A DNA stretch of 39,886 nucleotides from an uncultured Neglectibacter sp. (lineage in GTDB: Bacteria > Bacillota > Clostridia > Oscillospirales > Acutalibacteraceae). Location of the stretch: the NCBI GenBank assembly GCA_904374805.1, contig CAJFEW010000012.1, positions 1 to 39,886 of the forward strand. The letters run 5' to 3'. The notes below the pieces were generated by a model, which worked only from the letters and a program-made list of their open reading frames with translations, searched no databases and had not been told where the DNA came from. Positions 29,660 to 37,236 of the stretch are shown one piece after another. Position numbers and translations under genes: made by a program. Within the stretch, counting starts at the first letter, position 1, and every line of letters begins with the position of its first letter.

Positions 29660-32236
29660 ATGAAGGTATTAGTGATCGGCGGCGTGGCCGCAGGCACCAA
29701 AGCGGCTGCCAAATGGAAGCGGGAGAACCGGGGGGATGAGGTACTGCTCCTCACCAAAAGCGCGGATATCTCCTATGCGGGCTGTGGGCTGCCCTACTAT
29801 GTGGGCGGTTCCATTGCCAACAAGGAGGAGCTCATTGTAAACACCCCGGCAAAGTACCAAGGCCTCACCGGGGTGGAGGTGCGCACGCTGCGGGAAGCCA
29901 CCCAGGTGGATCCGGTTGCCAAACAGGTGACCGTGCGGCAGGTGGAGACCGGCGAAGAAGAGGTGTATGCCTACGACAAGCTGATTCTGGCCACTGGCGC
30001 TTCTGCCGTAAAGCCGCCCATCCCTGGGGTGGATCTTCCAGGCGTGTTCCCCATGCGGGCCCCGGAAGACGCCATCACCATGCGGGCCTATTTGGAGTCC
30101 AATGGGGTGAAGAAGGCTGTGGTCATTGGCGGGGGATTCATTGGCCTGGAGCTGGCGGAGAACCTGTTTGACCGGGGCATTTCCGTCACGGTGGTGGAAA
30201 TTGCCTCCCAGCTGCTGTCCGGTGTGCTGGACCCGGAGATGGCCCAGTATGTCAAGAACCATCTGACCCAGAAGGGCATCCGGGTGCTCACAGGGACGAA
30301 GGCTTCCGCCCTGGTGGGAGATGGCGCTGTGACCGGTGTGGAGACCAGCGCGGGGCTGCTCCCCTGTGGGGTGGTGGTCTTATCTGCGGGCATCCGGCCT
30401 AACACGGCTTTTTTGGAGGGCACCGGCATCCAGATGGAGAAGGGCGCCCTTGTGGTGGACGAATGTCTCGCCACCAGTGTGCCGGATATCTACGCCGCCG
30501 GGGACTGCGCCCTGGTGAAGAACCGCTTGACCGGCAAGGCCCAGTATTCCCCCATGGGCTCCTCCGCCAACCTGGAGGGCCGCACCCTGGCGCAGCATTT
30601 GAACGGAGAAAACAAGACCTACCCTGGCGTGCTGGGCACCGGCGTGGTGAAGCTGCCCGGTTTGAACGCAGGCCGCACAGGCTTGACGGAGGCGGCTGCC
30701 AGGGATGCGGGCTATCACGTGGAGACGGTGGTGGCTGTCACGGACGACAAGGCCCACTACTATCCGGATGCGGCTTTCTTTATCACCAAGCTGATCGCCG
30801 ACAAGGACAGCCACCGGCTGCTGGGTGTTCAGGTGCTGGGCCCCGGGGCTGTGGACAAAATGGTGGACATTGGGGTGCTGGGCCTCTCTATGGGGGCCAA
30901 GCTGGAGGACTTTGAGAACTTGGACTTTGCCTACGCGCCGCCCTTCTCCACGGCGATCCACCCCTTTGTACAGGCGGTGTACGTGCTGGAGAACAAGCTC
31001 TCCGGCGCCATGCAGAGCATGACCCCCGCCCAGTATGCCGCAGGGGCGGCTGAGGGCTACACTGTTATCGACGTGAACCCCCAGCCCACCATCCGGGGGG
31101 CCAAGTTTGTGGACCTGTCCAAAGTGGAGGGCCCCATCGAAGGCATCGGCAAAGAGGAGAAGCTGCTGCTGGTGTGCGGCCGTGGCAAGCGGGCCTATTT
31201 CCTGCAAAACCGGCTGAAGTTCTACGGCTATGAGAACACTTGGGTGCTGGAAGGCGCCACCACCTTTAACCAGGTGCGGGTCAAAGCCCCCGGCGCATCC
31301 GTTCCCCCGGAAGAGGTCACCCGGGTCAAGGGCTTAGGTTTCCTGTGGGATAAGAATACGCCCGACTGCTTCAACGCCCGGATCATCACCCGCAACGGCA
31401 AGCTCACCGCCGAGGAGTTGGCAGCAGTGACGGAAGCCGCCGACCGTTTCGGCAGCGGCCAAGTGGCCATGACCACCCGCTTGACTCTGGAGATCCAGCA
31501 GGTGCCCTACGACAACGTGGAGCCCCTGCGGGCTTTCCTGGCGGAGCGTGGCCTGGAAACTGGCGGCACCGGTTCCAAGGTGCGGCCGGTGGTCAGCTGC
31601 AAGGGAACCACCTGCCAGTACGGCCTCATCGACACTTTTGCCCTGAGCGAGGAGATTCACGAGCGGTTCTACCACGGCTATCACGAGGTGAAGCTGCCCC
31701 ATAAGTTCAAAATTGCCGTGGGCGGCTGCCCCAACAACTGCGTCAAACCCGACCTGAACGACCTGGGCGTCATCGGTCAAAAGGTGCCCCAGATCGACCT
31801 GGAAAAGTGCCGGGGCTGCAAGGTGTGCCAGGTGGAGAGGGCTTGCCCCATCCAGGTGCCGGTGGTGCAGAACGGCAAGGTGGTCATCGACGACAACGCC
31901 TGCAACCACTGCGGACGCTGCGTGGGCAAGTGTCCCTTCAAGGCTTTGGAGGGCTACACCAGTGGCTACCGGATCTATATCGGCGGGCGCTGGGGCAAGA
32001 AAGTGGCCCGGGGCCGCTATTTAGAGAAGGTCTTCACCGACAAGGACGAGGTACTCCGTGTGATTGAGAAGGCCATTCTGCTGTTCCGGGAGCAGGGCCG
32101 CACCGGCGAGCGCTTTGCCGACACGGTAAACCGCCTGGGCTTTGAGAACGTGCAGGAGCAGCTGCTCTCCGACGATTTGCTTCAGCGGAAAGAGGAAAAC
32201 CTCAAGCTGGATGTAAAGGGCGGCGCCACCTGCTGA
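29660..32236 (+). CDS. Fusion enzyme: CoA-disulfide/persulfide reductase + rhodanese + siroheme sulfite reductase-like + 2x[4Fe-4S]
   Basis: An 858-residue cytosolic protein. Residues 1-440 are a flavin pyridine nucleotide-disulfide reductase with FAD motif GGVAAGTKAAAKW, redox Cys42 in SYAGCGLPYYVGG (as in CoA-disulfide and NADH-dependent persulfide reductases) and NAD motif GGGFIGLELAE. Residues about 455-560 are a rhodanese-like domain with Cys506 in VCGRGKR (CX4R). Residues about 580-710 are a sulfite reductase-like siroheme/Fe-S domain with Cys647/Cys652 and Cys690/Cys694 (GGCPNNC). Two ferredoxin clusters follow (Cys717-729 and Cys748-758). ATG 29660 has GGGAAAGG nine bases upstream. 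Likely it reduces polysulfide, persulfide or sulfite with NAD(P)H; the substrate is inferred. Confidence 0.88.
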   Translation: MKVLVIGGVAAGTKAAAKWKRENRGDEVLLLTKSADISYAGCGLPYYVGGSIANKEELIVNTPAKYQGLTGVEVRTLREATQVDPVAKQVTVRQVETGEEEVYAYDKLILATGASAVKPPIPGVDLPGVFPMRAPEDAITMRAYLESNGVKKAVVIGGGFIGLELAENLFDRGISVTVVEIASQLLSGVLDPEMAQYVKNHLTQKGIRVLTGTKASALVGDGAVTGVETSAGLLPCGVVVLSAGIRPNTAFLEGTGIQMEKGALVVDECLATSVPDIYAAGDCALVKNRLTGKAQYSPMGSSANLEGRTLAQHLNGENKTYPGVLGTGVVKLPGLNAGRTGLTEAAARDAGYHVETVVAVTDDKAHYYPDAAFFITKLIADKDSHRLLGVQVLGPGAVDKMVDIGVLGLSMGAKLEDFENLDFAYAPPFSTAIHPFVQAVYVLENKLSGAMQSMTPAQYAAGAAEGYTVIDVNPQPTIRGAKFVDLSKVEGPIEGIGKEEKLLLVCGRGKRAYFLQNRLKFYGYENTWVLEGATTFNQVRVKAPGASVPPEEVTRVKGLGFLWDKNTPDCFNARIITRNGKLTAEELAAVTEAADRFGSGQVAMTTRLTLEIQQVPYDNVEPLRAFLAERGLETGGTGSKVRPVVSCKGTTCQYGLIDTFALSEEIHERFYHGYHEVKLPHKFKIAVGGCPNNCVKPDLNDLGVIGQKVPQIDLEKCRGCKVCQVERACPIQVPVVQNGKVVIDDNACNHCGRCVGKCPFKALEGYTSGYRIYIGGRWGKKVARGRYLEKVFTDKDEVLRVIEKAILLFREQGRTGERFADTVNRLGFENVQEQLLSDDLLQRKEENLKLDVKGGATC

Positions 32237-32268
32237 CCCCATAGGACTTTCTTCTCTCTAGACAAAGC

Positions 32269-32306
32269 AAGGAGCTGTTGTGGTTACACAACAGCTCCTT
32301 ATTTTA
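32269..32306. terminator. Terminator between the fusion gene and nptA
   Basis: AAGGAGCTGTTGTG (32269-32282), loop GTTA, CACAACAGCTCCTT (32287-32300), then ATTTTAT on the plus strand. On the minus strand GCTTTG follows, so it may also stop the opposing gene. Confidence 0.9.
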
Positions 32307-32323
32307 TGGGTACAGTAGGACTT

Positions 32324-33985
32324 TTAGGCTTTCTGAAGAGCAGGTGTAAGCTCTGCAGACAGGTCTTGCCCGATGTTGAGAATGTGATCGCCAATGCGCT
32401 CGAAATCGGTGAGCATTTCCGAGTACAGGGTGCAGGCCTCGTCGGAACAAGCCCCTTCCCGCAGCCGCACCATCTGGTTGTGCCGGTACTCCAGTGTCAT
32501 GTCGTCTATTTTCTGCTCATAGCGATAGATGCTTTCCAGTGTTTCCGGGGAAAGGCTGCCCAGCTCGCCCAAAGTTTGCAGGGCTTCCAGGCTTGTTTGA
32601 CGCATGGCCTGAATTTCTTCCCGTGCCTGCTGGGAGAAGGCAATGTGCTTTTCCTCCAGCATTTTTGTGTATTCGCAGATATTCACCGCGTGATCGCCAA
32701 TACGCTCCAGGTTGCTGGAGATTTTAAAGAACCGGCTGATCTGCTCCGAATCTCGCTCATTGGTCTCAAAGACAATGATGTGGGAGATATAACTGGAGAT
32801 TTCCTTGTTTAGGTAGTCGATATACTCCTCTGTTTCCTCCACTTTCTCCAACCGGGCGGGGGTGCTGTCCAGCACCGCCTGGAAGCTTTCGTCCACGTTT
32901 TGCCGCACCATGCCGGCCATGCGGGCCAGCTCATGCTGGACGCCGTTGAGCACAATAGCGGAGGTGCCCACATGGTGTTCCGCGGAGAGCTGGTCCACCG
33001 GTTTGATGTAGAGCAGCCTGTGAACGCCAGCCTCTTCTGCCTCCGAAGTTTTCTCCGGAAGGATCTTGGTGGCCAGGCTGGCCAAATAGGAGCCAAAGGG
33101 CAGCAGAAGCAGCGTGGTGACCACATTGAACAAGGTGTGCATGTTGGCAATCTGCGCAGAGGGGTTGTCCGGCGTCCAGCCAGCCACCCAGCTAGTGAGA
33201 GGGGTGCACATGCAAACCACGGTAAACAAGGTGGTGCCGATGACATTAAACAGCAGGTGAATAATGGTGGTGCGCTTAGCGTTGCGGCTGGTGCCGATAG
33301 AAGCCAGCACAGCCGTAATGCAGGTGCCGATGTTTTGACCAAAGAGCACATACACGGCGCTGTCCAAACCGATCAGGCCGGACTTGGCCAGCGTTTGCAA
33401 AATGCCCACCGAAGCCGACGAGGACTGGATGACGGCTGTAAACACCGTGCCTGCCAAAATACCCAGCAGGGGATTGGAAAACTGGGTCATCAGCCCGATG
33501 AAAGCTTCCGACTCCCGCAGGGGCAGCATGGAATCGCTCATCATGTTCATGCCCAGGAACAAAATGCCCAGGCCTGCAACAATCTGTCCCCAATATCGGA
33601 CAGTGGGCTTTTTGATAAACACCACCAGCGCCACGCCGATAAAGGCCATCAGAGGGGCGATTTCCCCCACATCCAGGGCGATGAGCTGGCCTGTAATGGT
33701 GGTGCCAATGTTGGCGCCCATAATGATCCATACCGCCTGGCGAAGGGTCATCATGCCGGAGTTTACAAATCCTACCACCATCACGGTTGTGGCGGAGGAG
33801 GATTGGATCACCGCTGTGATGCCTGCGCCCACCAAGACGCCTAAAATCCGGTTGGAGGTGAGCTTCTCCAAAATTCGTTTCATGCGGTTTCCTGCGGCGG
33901 CTTCCAGACCGGAGCTCATCATCTGCATGCCATACAGAAAGAGCGCCAGGCCTCCCAAAAGCGCCAGCACGTTTGTCCATGTCAT
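32324..33985 (-). CDS. Na+/phosphate cotransporter with C-terminal PhoU domain
   Basis: A 553-residue membrane protein of the NptA/YjbB-type Na/Pi cotransporter family. Two inverted membrane repeats each carry the QSSSA motif (AVIQSSSATTVMVVGFVNSG at about residues 59-78, and AVIQSSSASVGIL at about 180-195), plus GANIGTT and GQNIGTC. A PhoU-like helical domain occupies about residues 340-545 (LERIGDHAVNICEYTKMLEE and DFERIGDHILNIGQDL). It moves phosphate with Na+, as importer or exporter. ATG 33985 follows GAGGAAGTGGGAAAAG. The 210-base leader holds a peptide ORF and a terminator, so expression seems to be attenuated. Confidence 0.93.
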   Translation of the reverse strand: MTWTNVLALLGGLALFLYGMQMMSSGLEAAAGNRMKRILEKLTSNRILGVLVGAGITAVIQSSSATTVMVVGFVNSGMMTLRQAVWIIMGANIGTTITGQLIALDVGEIAPLMAFIGVALVVFIKKPTVRYWGQIVAGLGILFLGMNMMSDSMLPLRESEAFIGLMTQFSNPLLGILAGTVFTAVIQSSSASVGILQTLAKSGLIGLDSAVYVLFGQNIGTCITAVLASIGTSRNAKRTTIIHLLFNVIGTTLFTVVCMCTPLTSWVAGWTPDNPSAQIANMHTLFNVVTTLLLLPFGSYLASLATKILPEKTSEAEEAGVHRLLYIKPVDQLSAEHHVGTSAIVLNGVQHELARMAGMVRQNVDESFQAVLDSTPARLEKVEETEEYIDYLNKEISSYISHIIVFETNERDSEQISRFFKISSNLERIGDHAVNICEYTKMLEEKHIAFSQQAREEIQAMRQTSLEALQTLGELGSLSPETLESIYRYEQKIDDMTLEYRHNQMVRLREGACSDEACTLYSEMLTDFERIGDHILNIGQDLSAELTPALQKA

Positions 33986-34046
33986 ACTTTTCCCACTTCC
34001 TCTTCTCTCATACTGTGTTCCTGACGCGCCCCCTGCGGCAAAAGGA

Positions 34047-34096
34047 AAAGCACGACCGGCACCTGCTGCATAGACAGCGGTGCTCAGCCGTGCTTT
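34047..34096 (-). terminator. Attenuator hairpin in the Na/Pi transporter leader
   Basis: On the minus strand AAAGCACGGC (34096-34087) pairs with GTCGTGCTTT (34056-34047, one wobble). It encloses CACC/GGTG and GCTG/CAGC, and TCCTTTTG follows. It sits about 60 bases upstream of the transporter ATG. Its 5' arm encodes the last codons of the leader peptide. Confidence 0.75.
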
Positions 34097-34161
34097 GTTT
34101 CATGCATGGTAAACCCAGTTCTTTTTCGTCTTCGAAAAACGACTGTTGATGTGTGGCTCAT
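34084..34161 (-). CDS. 25-residue leader peptide ORF upstream of the Na/Pi transporter
   Basis: ATG 34161 with AAGGGG seven bases upstream opens MSHTSTVVFRRRKRTGFTMH followed by ETKHG and a TGA at 34086-34084. The Arg-rich run is coded CGA-AGA-CGA-AAA-AGA, codons that look rare in this GC-rich genome. The same bases form a hairpin (CAGT...ACTG ends, TTTTCG/CGAAAA core, 34116-34145). The stop codon lies at the end of the 5' arm of the terminator. A ribosome at the stop would cover that arm and prevent termination, while its release or stalling would change the outcome. This is the layout of a translational attenuation leader; the signal sensed is unknown. Confidence 0.65.
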   Translation of the reverse strand: MSHTSTVVFRRRKRTGFTMHETKHG

Positions 34162-34202
34162 CAGGATTCCCCTTAATACTTGCCTTTTTTCACGATATAT
34201 TC

Positions 34203-34231
34203 ATTATAAAGGGGAAGCGGGAAAATCACAA
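34203..34231 (-). promoter_or_regulatory. Promoter of the Na/Pi transporter leader
   Basis: Minus strand TTGTGA (34231-34226), 17 bases, TATAAT (34208-34203). The predicted start near 34196 gives a leader of about 210 bases. From 34232 to 34326 I see only AT-rich sequence without a recognisable element. Confidence 0.8.
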
Positions 34232-34326
34232 GTTCTTTTCTTATACTTTACAAAGAATTAACACAGAGGATTTTACAGACCGATTTTTTGTACAATGACA
34301 CTCCTGGCGTCTTTTGCACCTGGTTA

Positions 34327-35265
34327 TCACCGGAAAGTTCCTGCGGCCAGCTTTTGAAATAAGTCGGCAAACAACGGGTCCCGATGAATCTCATAGGCGT
34401 AGCGGATGGGATGCCTGCCCGGATCGAAACTGTAATGGTGGTCGTACTGGAAAATGGGGCTGGGCGCCAAGCGGTCCTCCACAAAGGAAGGGCCTAACAG
34501 CCAGGCAACTGCGGTCACATCCCAAATAGGCCTGCTCCAGCAAGGCCCGGAACCAGCCGCCTTCTCCGAGTCTTCTACCAGAGAAACCAAGTAGTCGCAC
34601 AAAGCGTTCTTCCCGCCTAGATGAAGCCGAAGCTCCGGGCCGGTAGTGCGGAATTGCGAGACCACCCCCTGACAGGGAAGCTGCACCACGGCGCAGCCGC
34701 TGTCAAAAAGAACTCGATCCGCCGCCACATCCTGCCAAGCGTTGAATTCCTGGTTGTGGGGCCAGTGCCAGGCGTGTCCGCCCAGCCAGACCAGCACAAT
34801 CCTGTCTCGAATCTCCGGCTGAAGCAGCAGGGCAGAGGCCACGTTGGTCAGCGCCCCAATGGCCACCACATACAGGGGATGGTCAGGGGAATATTCCCTG
34901 GCAAGCTTTGCCAAATGCTCGGCTGCAGGCGAGAAAACCGGCGTCTCCTCATTGGGAAGATAGTTCTGGGAGCCCCGGAAAACCAGCTCGCTGGGAAACT
35001 TGCTGCCGGCCAAGTCCAAGAGCCGAAGAATTTCGGCATAGCTTTTTTCCATGCCGTCGGCAGGGCCGGTGGAATTCTCGTTGAAGAAGGGGGCAGCGTA
35101 CAGGGCCTTTAGGGAGAGCTGCTCCTGAGAAGCCAACAGATAGGACAGGGCGAACTGGTCGTCCACTTCGTTGTAGGTATCGGTGTCTAAAACCACGTCT
35201 ACCGGCCCGGTGGGGCGTTCCAGCCGGCGGAGCAGGCTGGGCAGATCGGGTGCGGTGTGCTGCAT
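34327..35265 (-). CDS. Nucleoside hydrolase (IUNH family)
   Basis: A 312-residue N-ribohydrolase that splits nucleosides into base and ribose. The Ca2+-binding Asp cluster is DTDTYNEVDDQFAL at residues 27-40, which is two residues longer than the classical DxDxxxDD. Other motifs are YVVAIGALTNVASALLLQPE (about 133-152) and WDVTAVAWLLGPSFVEDRL, with the second conserved Asp near 247. The subgroup is the less-studied one with a C-terminal FDPGRHPIRYAYEIHRDPLF extension. ATG 35265 follows AAGGAGG at eight bases. Substrate unknown; nearby genes of NAD and ADP-ribose metabolism make ribosides of that pathway possible. Confidence 0.88.
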   Translation of the reverse strand: MQHTAPDLPSLLRRLERPTGPVDVVLDTDTYNEVDDQFALSYLLASQEQLSLKALYAAPFFNENSTGPADGMEKSYAEILRLLDLAGSKFPSELVFRGSQNYLPNEETPVFSPAAEHLAKLAREYSPDHPLYVVAIGALTNVASALLLQPEIRDRIVLVWLGGHAWHWPHNQEFNAWQDVAADRVLFDSGCAVVQLPCQGVVSQFRTTGPELRLHLGGKNALCDYLVSLVEDSEKAAGSGPCWSRPIWDVTAVAWLLGPSFVEDRLAPSPIFQYDHHYSFDPGRHPIRYAYEIHRDPLFADLFQKLAAGTFR

Positions 35266-35341
35266 GGCAAATCCTCCTTGTAAACGCTCCTAGAGAGCGC
35301 GTAGTTGTGGCAGCCTTTTGCAGAAGGCTGTGTTTTCCTTC

Positions 35342-35370
35342 ATTATAGTCCGGCCGCTTTCGTTGCGCAA
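35342..35370 (-). promoter_or_regulatory. Promoter of the nucleoside hydrolase gene
   Basis: Minus strand TTGCGC (35370-35365), 17 bases, TATAAT (35347-35342). The 75-base leader has two hairpins: AGCCTT/AAGGCT (35312-35329) and CGCTC/GAGCG (35285-35299). Confidence 0.75.
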
Positions 35371-35472
35371 GATGCCTCTGGGAAAAAGAGTCCACATGCC
35401 GGATGGAGTTTTGGAAAGGCCGGAAAATTTTTTTTGAAAAAAACACAGGGAAAAAACCAGGAAACTCCTCAA

Positions 35473-35529
35473 TAGTTTCTTTTCTGTAGGCTTAGTTACC
35501 AAAAAGCGTCTACTTTATAATAGAAACTA
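35473..35529 (+). promoter_or_regulatory. Promoter and candidate operator of the NAD(P)-binding protein gene
   Basis: TATAAT at 35516-35521; the -35 region holds TTAGTT at 35492 (spacer 18). TAGTTACC (35493-35500) sits on the -35 and is the same as the palindrome arm before the macrodomain gene. TAGTTTC (35473-35479) and GAAACTA (35523-35529) form a further inverted pair flanking the promoter. Confidence 0.5.
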
Positions 35530-35614
35530 AAGGAAGTATACTGCAGGCAAGAGCTGAGGAATACGGCCGGTCCAAAGCTTGCAGAATCTCATCGCGTTTA
35601 AGGAGGAACTCTTT

Positions 35615-36244
35615 ATGAAACTTGCAGTTGTGTGTGCCAATGGAAAAGCTGGGCAAAAAATTGTGAAGGAAGCTGTAGAACGAGGCCTGGACGTGACCGC
35701 TGTGGTGCGGGAGGAAAACCGCACTGTCGCTCAGAAGGTGCTGCAGAAGGACCTGTTCGATTTGACTCGGGACGATCTGTCCGGTTTCGATGTGGTCGTG
35801 GATGCCTTTGGGGCTTGGACCGAGGAGACCCTGCCTCAGCACAGCACTTCTCTCCAGCACCTGTGCGACATTCTCTCCGGCACGGACACCCGCCTGTTGG
35901 TGGTGGGCGGCGCCGGCAGCCTGTACACCAATCCGGAGCACACCGCCTGTGTGGCAGAAGGCCCCGGCTTCCCCGATACCTTCAAGCCCTTGGCAGCTGC
36001 CATGGCCAAGGCTCTCGGGGAGCTGCGTACTCGCACCGATGTGAAGTGGACCTACATCAGTCCTGCCGGTGATTTTCAGGCAGAGGGGGCGCGCACCGGA
36101 AAGTATATTTTGGGCGGGGAGGAACTGACCCTCAACGCCAAGGGGGAAAGCGTCATCAGCTACGCAGACTACGCCATTGCCATGGTGGACGAGGCCACCC
36201 AGGGCAACCACATCCAGCAGCGCATCAGCGTGGTGGAAGAGTAA
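35615..36244 (+). CDS. NAD(P)H-binding protein (atypical short-chain reductase, YwnB-like)
   Basis: A 209-residue Rossmann-fold protein of the NAD(P)-binding (PF13460-like) group. MKLAVVCANGKAGQKIVKEA gives the GxxGxxG-type nucleotide loop (here ANGKAGQ). VTAVVREENRT follows with the Arg that usually reads the NADP phosphate, then FDVVVDAFGAWTE, TRLLVVGGAGSLY and WTYISPAGDFQAEGARTG. Such genes often respond to quinone or electrophile stress under HxlR-type regulators, but no HxlR gene is in this window. ATG 35615 follows AAGGAGG at eight bases. It is a single gene with its own terminator. Confidence 0.87.
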   Translation: MKLAVVCANGKAGQKIVKEAVERGLDVTAVVREENRTVAQKVLQKDLFDLTRDDLSGFDVVVDAFGAWTEETLPQHSTSLQHLCDILSGTDTRLLVVGGAGSLYTNPEHTACVAEGPGFPDTFKPLAAAMAKALGELRTRTDVKWTYISPAGDFQAEGARTGKYILGGEELTLNAKGESVISYADYAIAMVDEATQGNHIQQRISVVEE

Positions 36245-36269
36245 CCGGTCCTCCAGAAAAAAGAAAGCC

Positions 36270-36298
36270 AGGGCTGCCGGAGAGGCAGCCCTCTTTCT
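36270..36298 (+). terminator. Terminator of the NAD(P)-binding protein gene
   Basis: AGGGCTGCC (36270-36278), loop GGAGA, GGCAGCCCT (36284-36292), then CTTTCTCT. Confidence 0.8.
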
Positions 36299-36307
36299 CT
36301 AGAGGGG

Positions 36308-36345
36308 GTAGTTACCCTCTGGTAACTACGGCACAAATTTGTGCC
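36308..36345. promoter_or_regulatory. Two adjacent perfect palindromes upstream of the macrodomain-sirtuin operon
   Basis: GTAGTTACC (36308-36316), CTCT, GGTAACTAC (36321-36329) is directly followed by the uninterrupted 16-base palindrome GGCACAAATTTGTGCC (36330-36345). They end three bases before the -35 box. The arrangement suggests binding sites for one or two dimeric regulators. The first arm recurs at the promoter of the previous gene. Confidence 0.6.
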
Positions 36346-36348
36346 CTC

Positions 36349-36377
36349 TTTACGGAAAGAAGAAACTAGGGTATGCT
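36349..36377 (+). promoter_or_regulatory. Promoter of the macrodomain-sirtuin operon
   Basis: TTTACG (36349-36354), 17 bases, TATGCT (36372-36377), both four of six to consensus, as expected for a promoter that needs an activator or is tightly regulated. Confidence 0.55.
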
Positions 36378-36410
36378 AAGGTCAGGTACAGAGAAAAGGA
36401 GCGGAAGGCC

Positions 36411-37232
36411 ATGACCCACGGGGAACAGAGAGTGTATTTGATTCGGGAGCTGCTGGGGGAAGATCCCCGGTATGCCGGGATTTCCATCCCCTCCCAGGAG
36501 CAGGAACAGAAGGATTTGCTGCGCAGTTTAATGAACGTGCGCTTGCCCAAGCCGATCAGCCGTGACTTTCTCCAAGTGCAAGATGAATTCCTGCAATACG
36601 AGCGGGACAAACGTGGCGTGACGGATGGCGCAGCGCTGCCCTCTCTCCCGGGGAATCCTCAACTGGTGTTGTGGCAGGGAGATATCACCACCTTGCAGGT
36701 AGACGCCATTGTAAATGCTGCGAACAGTGGGATGCTGGGCTGTTTTCATCCTCTCCATGGCTGCATCGACAATATCGTGCACTCCCGAAGCGGCATCCAA
36801 TTGCGGCTCTTCTGCGCGGATATGATGCATAAGCAGGGCCATGAGGAACCCACGGGACAGGCAAAGATCACGCCTGCTTTCAATTTGCCCAGCCAATACA
36901 TCTTGCACACGGTGGGGCCGATTATCTATGGGCCGGTCAGCAAACAGGATTGTGAGGCCCTGGCCTCCTGTTATCGCTCCTGTTTGAAGCTGGCTGTGGA
37001 GAACAACTGTCGGAGCATTGCCTTCTGCTGCATTTCCACCGGAGAATTTCACTTTCCCCAGGAACAGGCAGCCCAAATTGCCGTGAAAACAGTATCCTCC
37101 TTTTTGCGCACGCAGCAGGCGGATATCCGGGTGATTTTCAATGTGTTTAAAGACGAGGACCTTCGCATTTACCAAAGGCTGCTGGCTGTTCCGGCCCTGG
37201 ACGCGATGGGAACCGGAGAAAGGCGGTGGTAA
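36411..37232 (+). CDS. Zinc-type macrodomain protein-ADP-ribose hydrolase
   Basis: A 273-residue hydrolase that removes ADP-ribose from proteins, of the type encoded with SirTM sirtuins in Staphylococcus aureus and Streptococcus pyogenes. After an N-terminal helical part (residues 1-75) comes the macrodomain with GDITTLQVDAIVNAANSGML (about 91-110). The zinc-site signature is GCFHPLHGCIDNIVHSRSG (about 111-129), which is diagnostic of the Zn-macro subgroup. YILHTVGP and AFCCISTGEFHFPQEQAAQI complete the ribose and phosphate loops. ATG 36411 follows AAAGGAG. The sirtuin gene begins four bases after its stop. Confidence 0.92.
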   Translation: MTHGEQRVYLIRELLGEDPRYAGISIPSQEQEQKDLLRSLMNVRLPKPISRDFLQVQDEFLQYERDKRGVTDGAALPSLPGNPQLVLWQGDITTLQVDAIVNAANSGMLGCFHPLHGCIDNIVHSRSGIQLRLFCADMMHKQGHEEPTGQAKITPAFNLPSQYILHTVGPIIYGPVSKQDCEALASCYRSCLKLAVENNCRSIAFCCISTGEFHFPQEQAAQIAVKTVSSFLRTQQADIRVIFNVFKDEDLRIYQRLLAVPALDAMGTGERRW

Positions 37233-37236
37233 AGAC

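Noticed and set aside
28822-29757. N-terminal 300-codon extension of the feoB frame
   Set aside because: It runs across feoA, the intercistronic hairpin and the divergent promoter region. FeoB begins normally at 28821 with a good SD.
34100-34170. Hammerhead-ribozyme-like CTGATGAG and GAAAC pieces in the Na/Pi transporter leader
   Set aside because: The stems needed around the core do not form. The sequence is better explained as an SD-ATG and coding sequence of a leader peptide.
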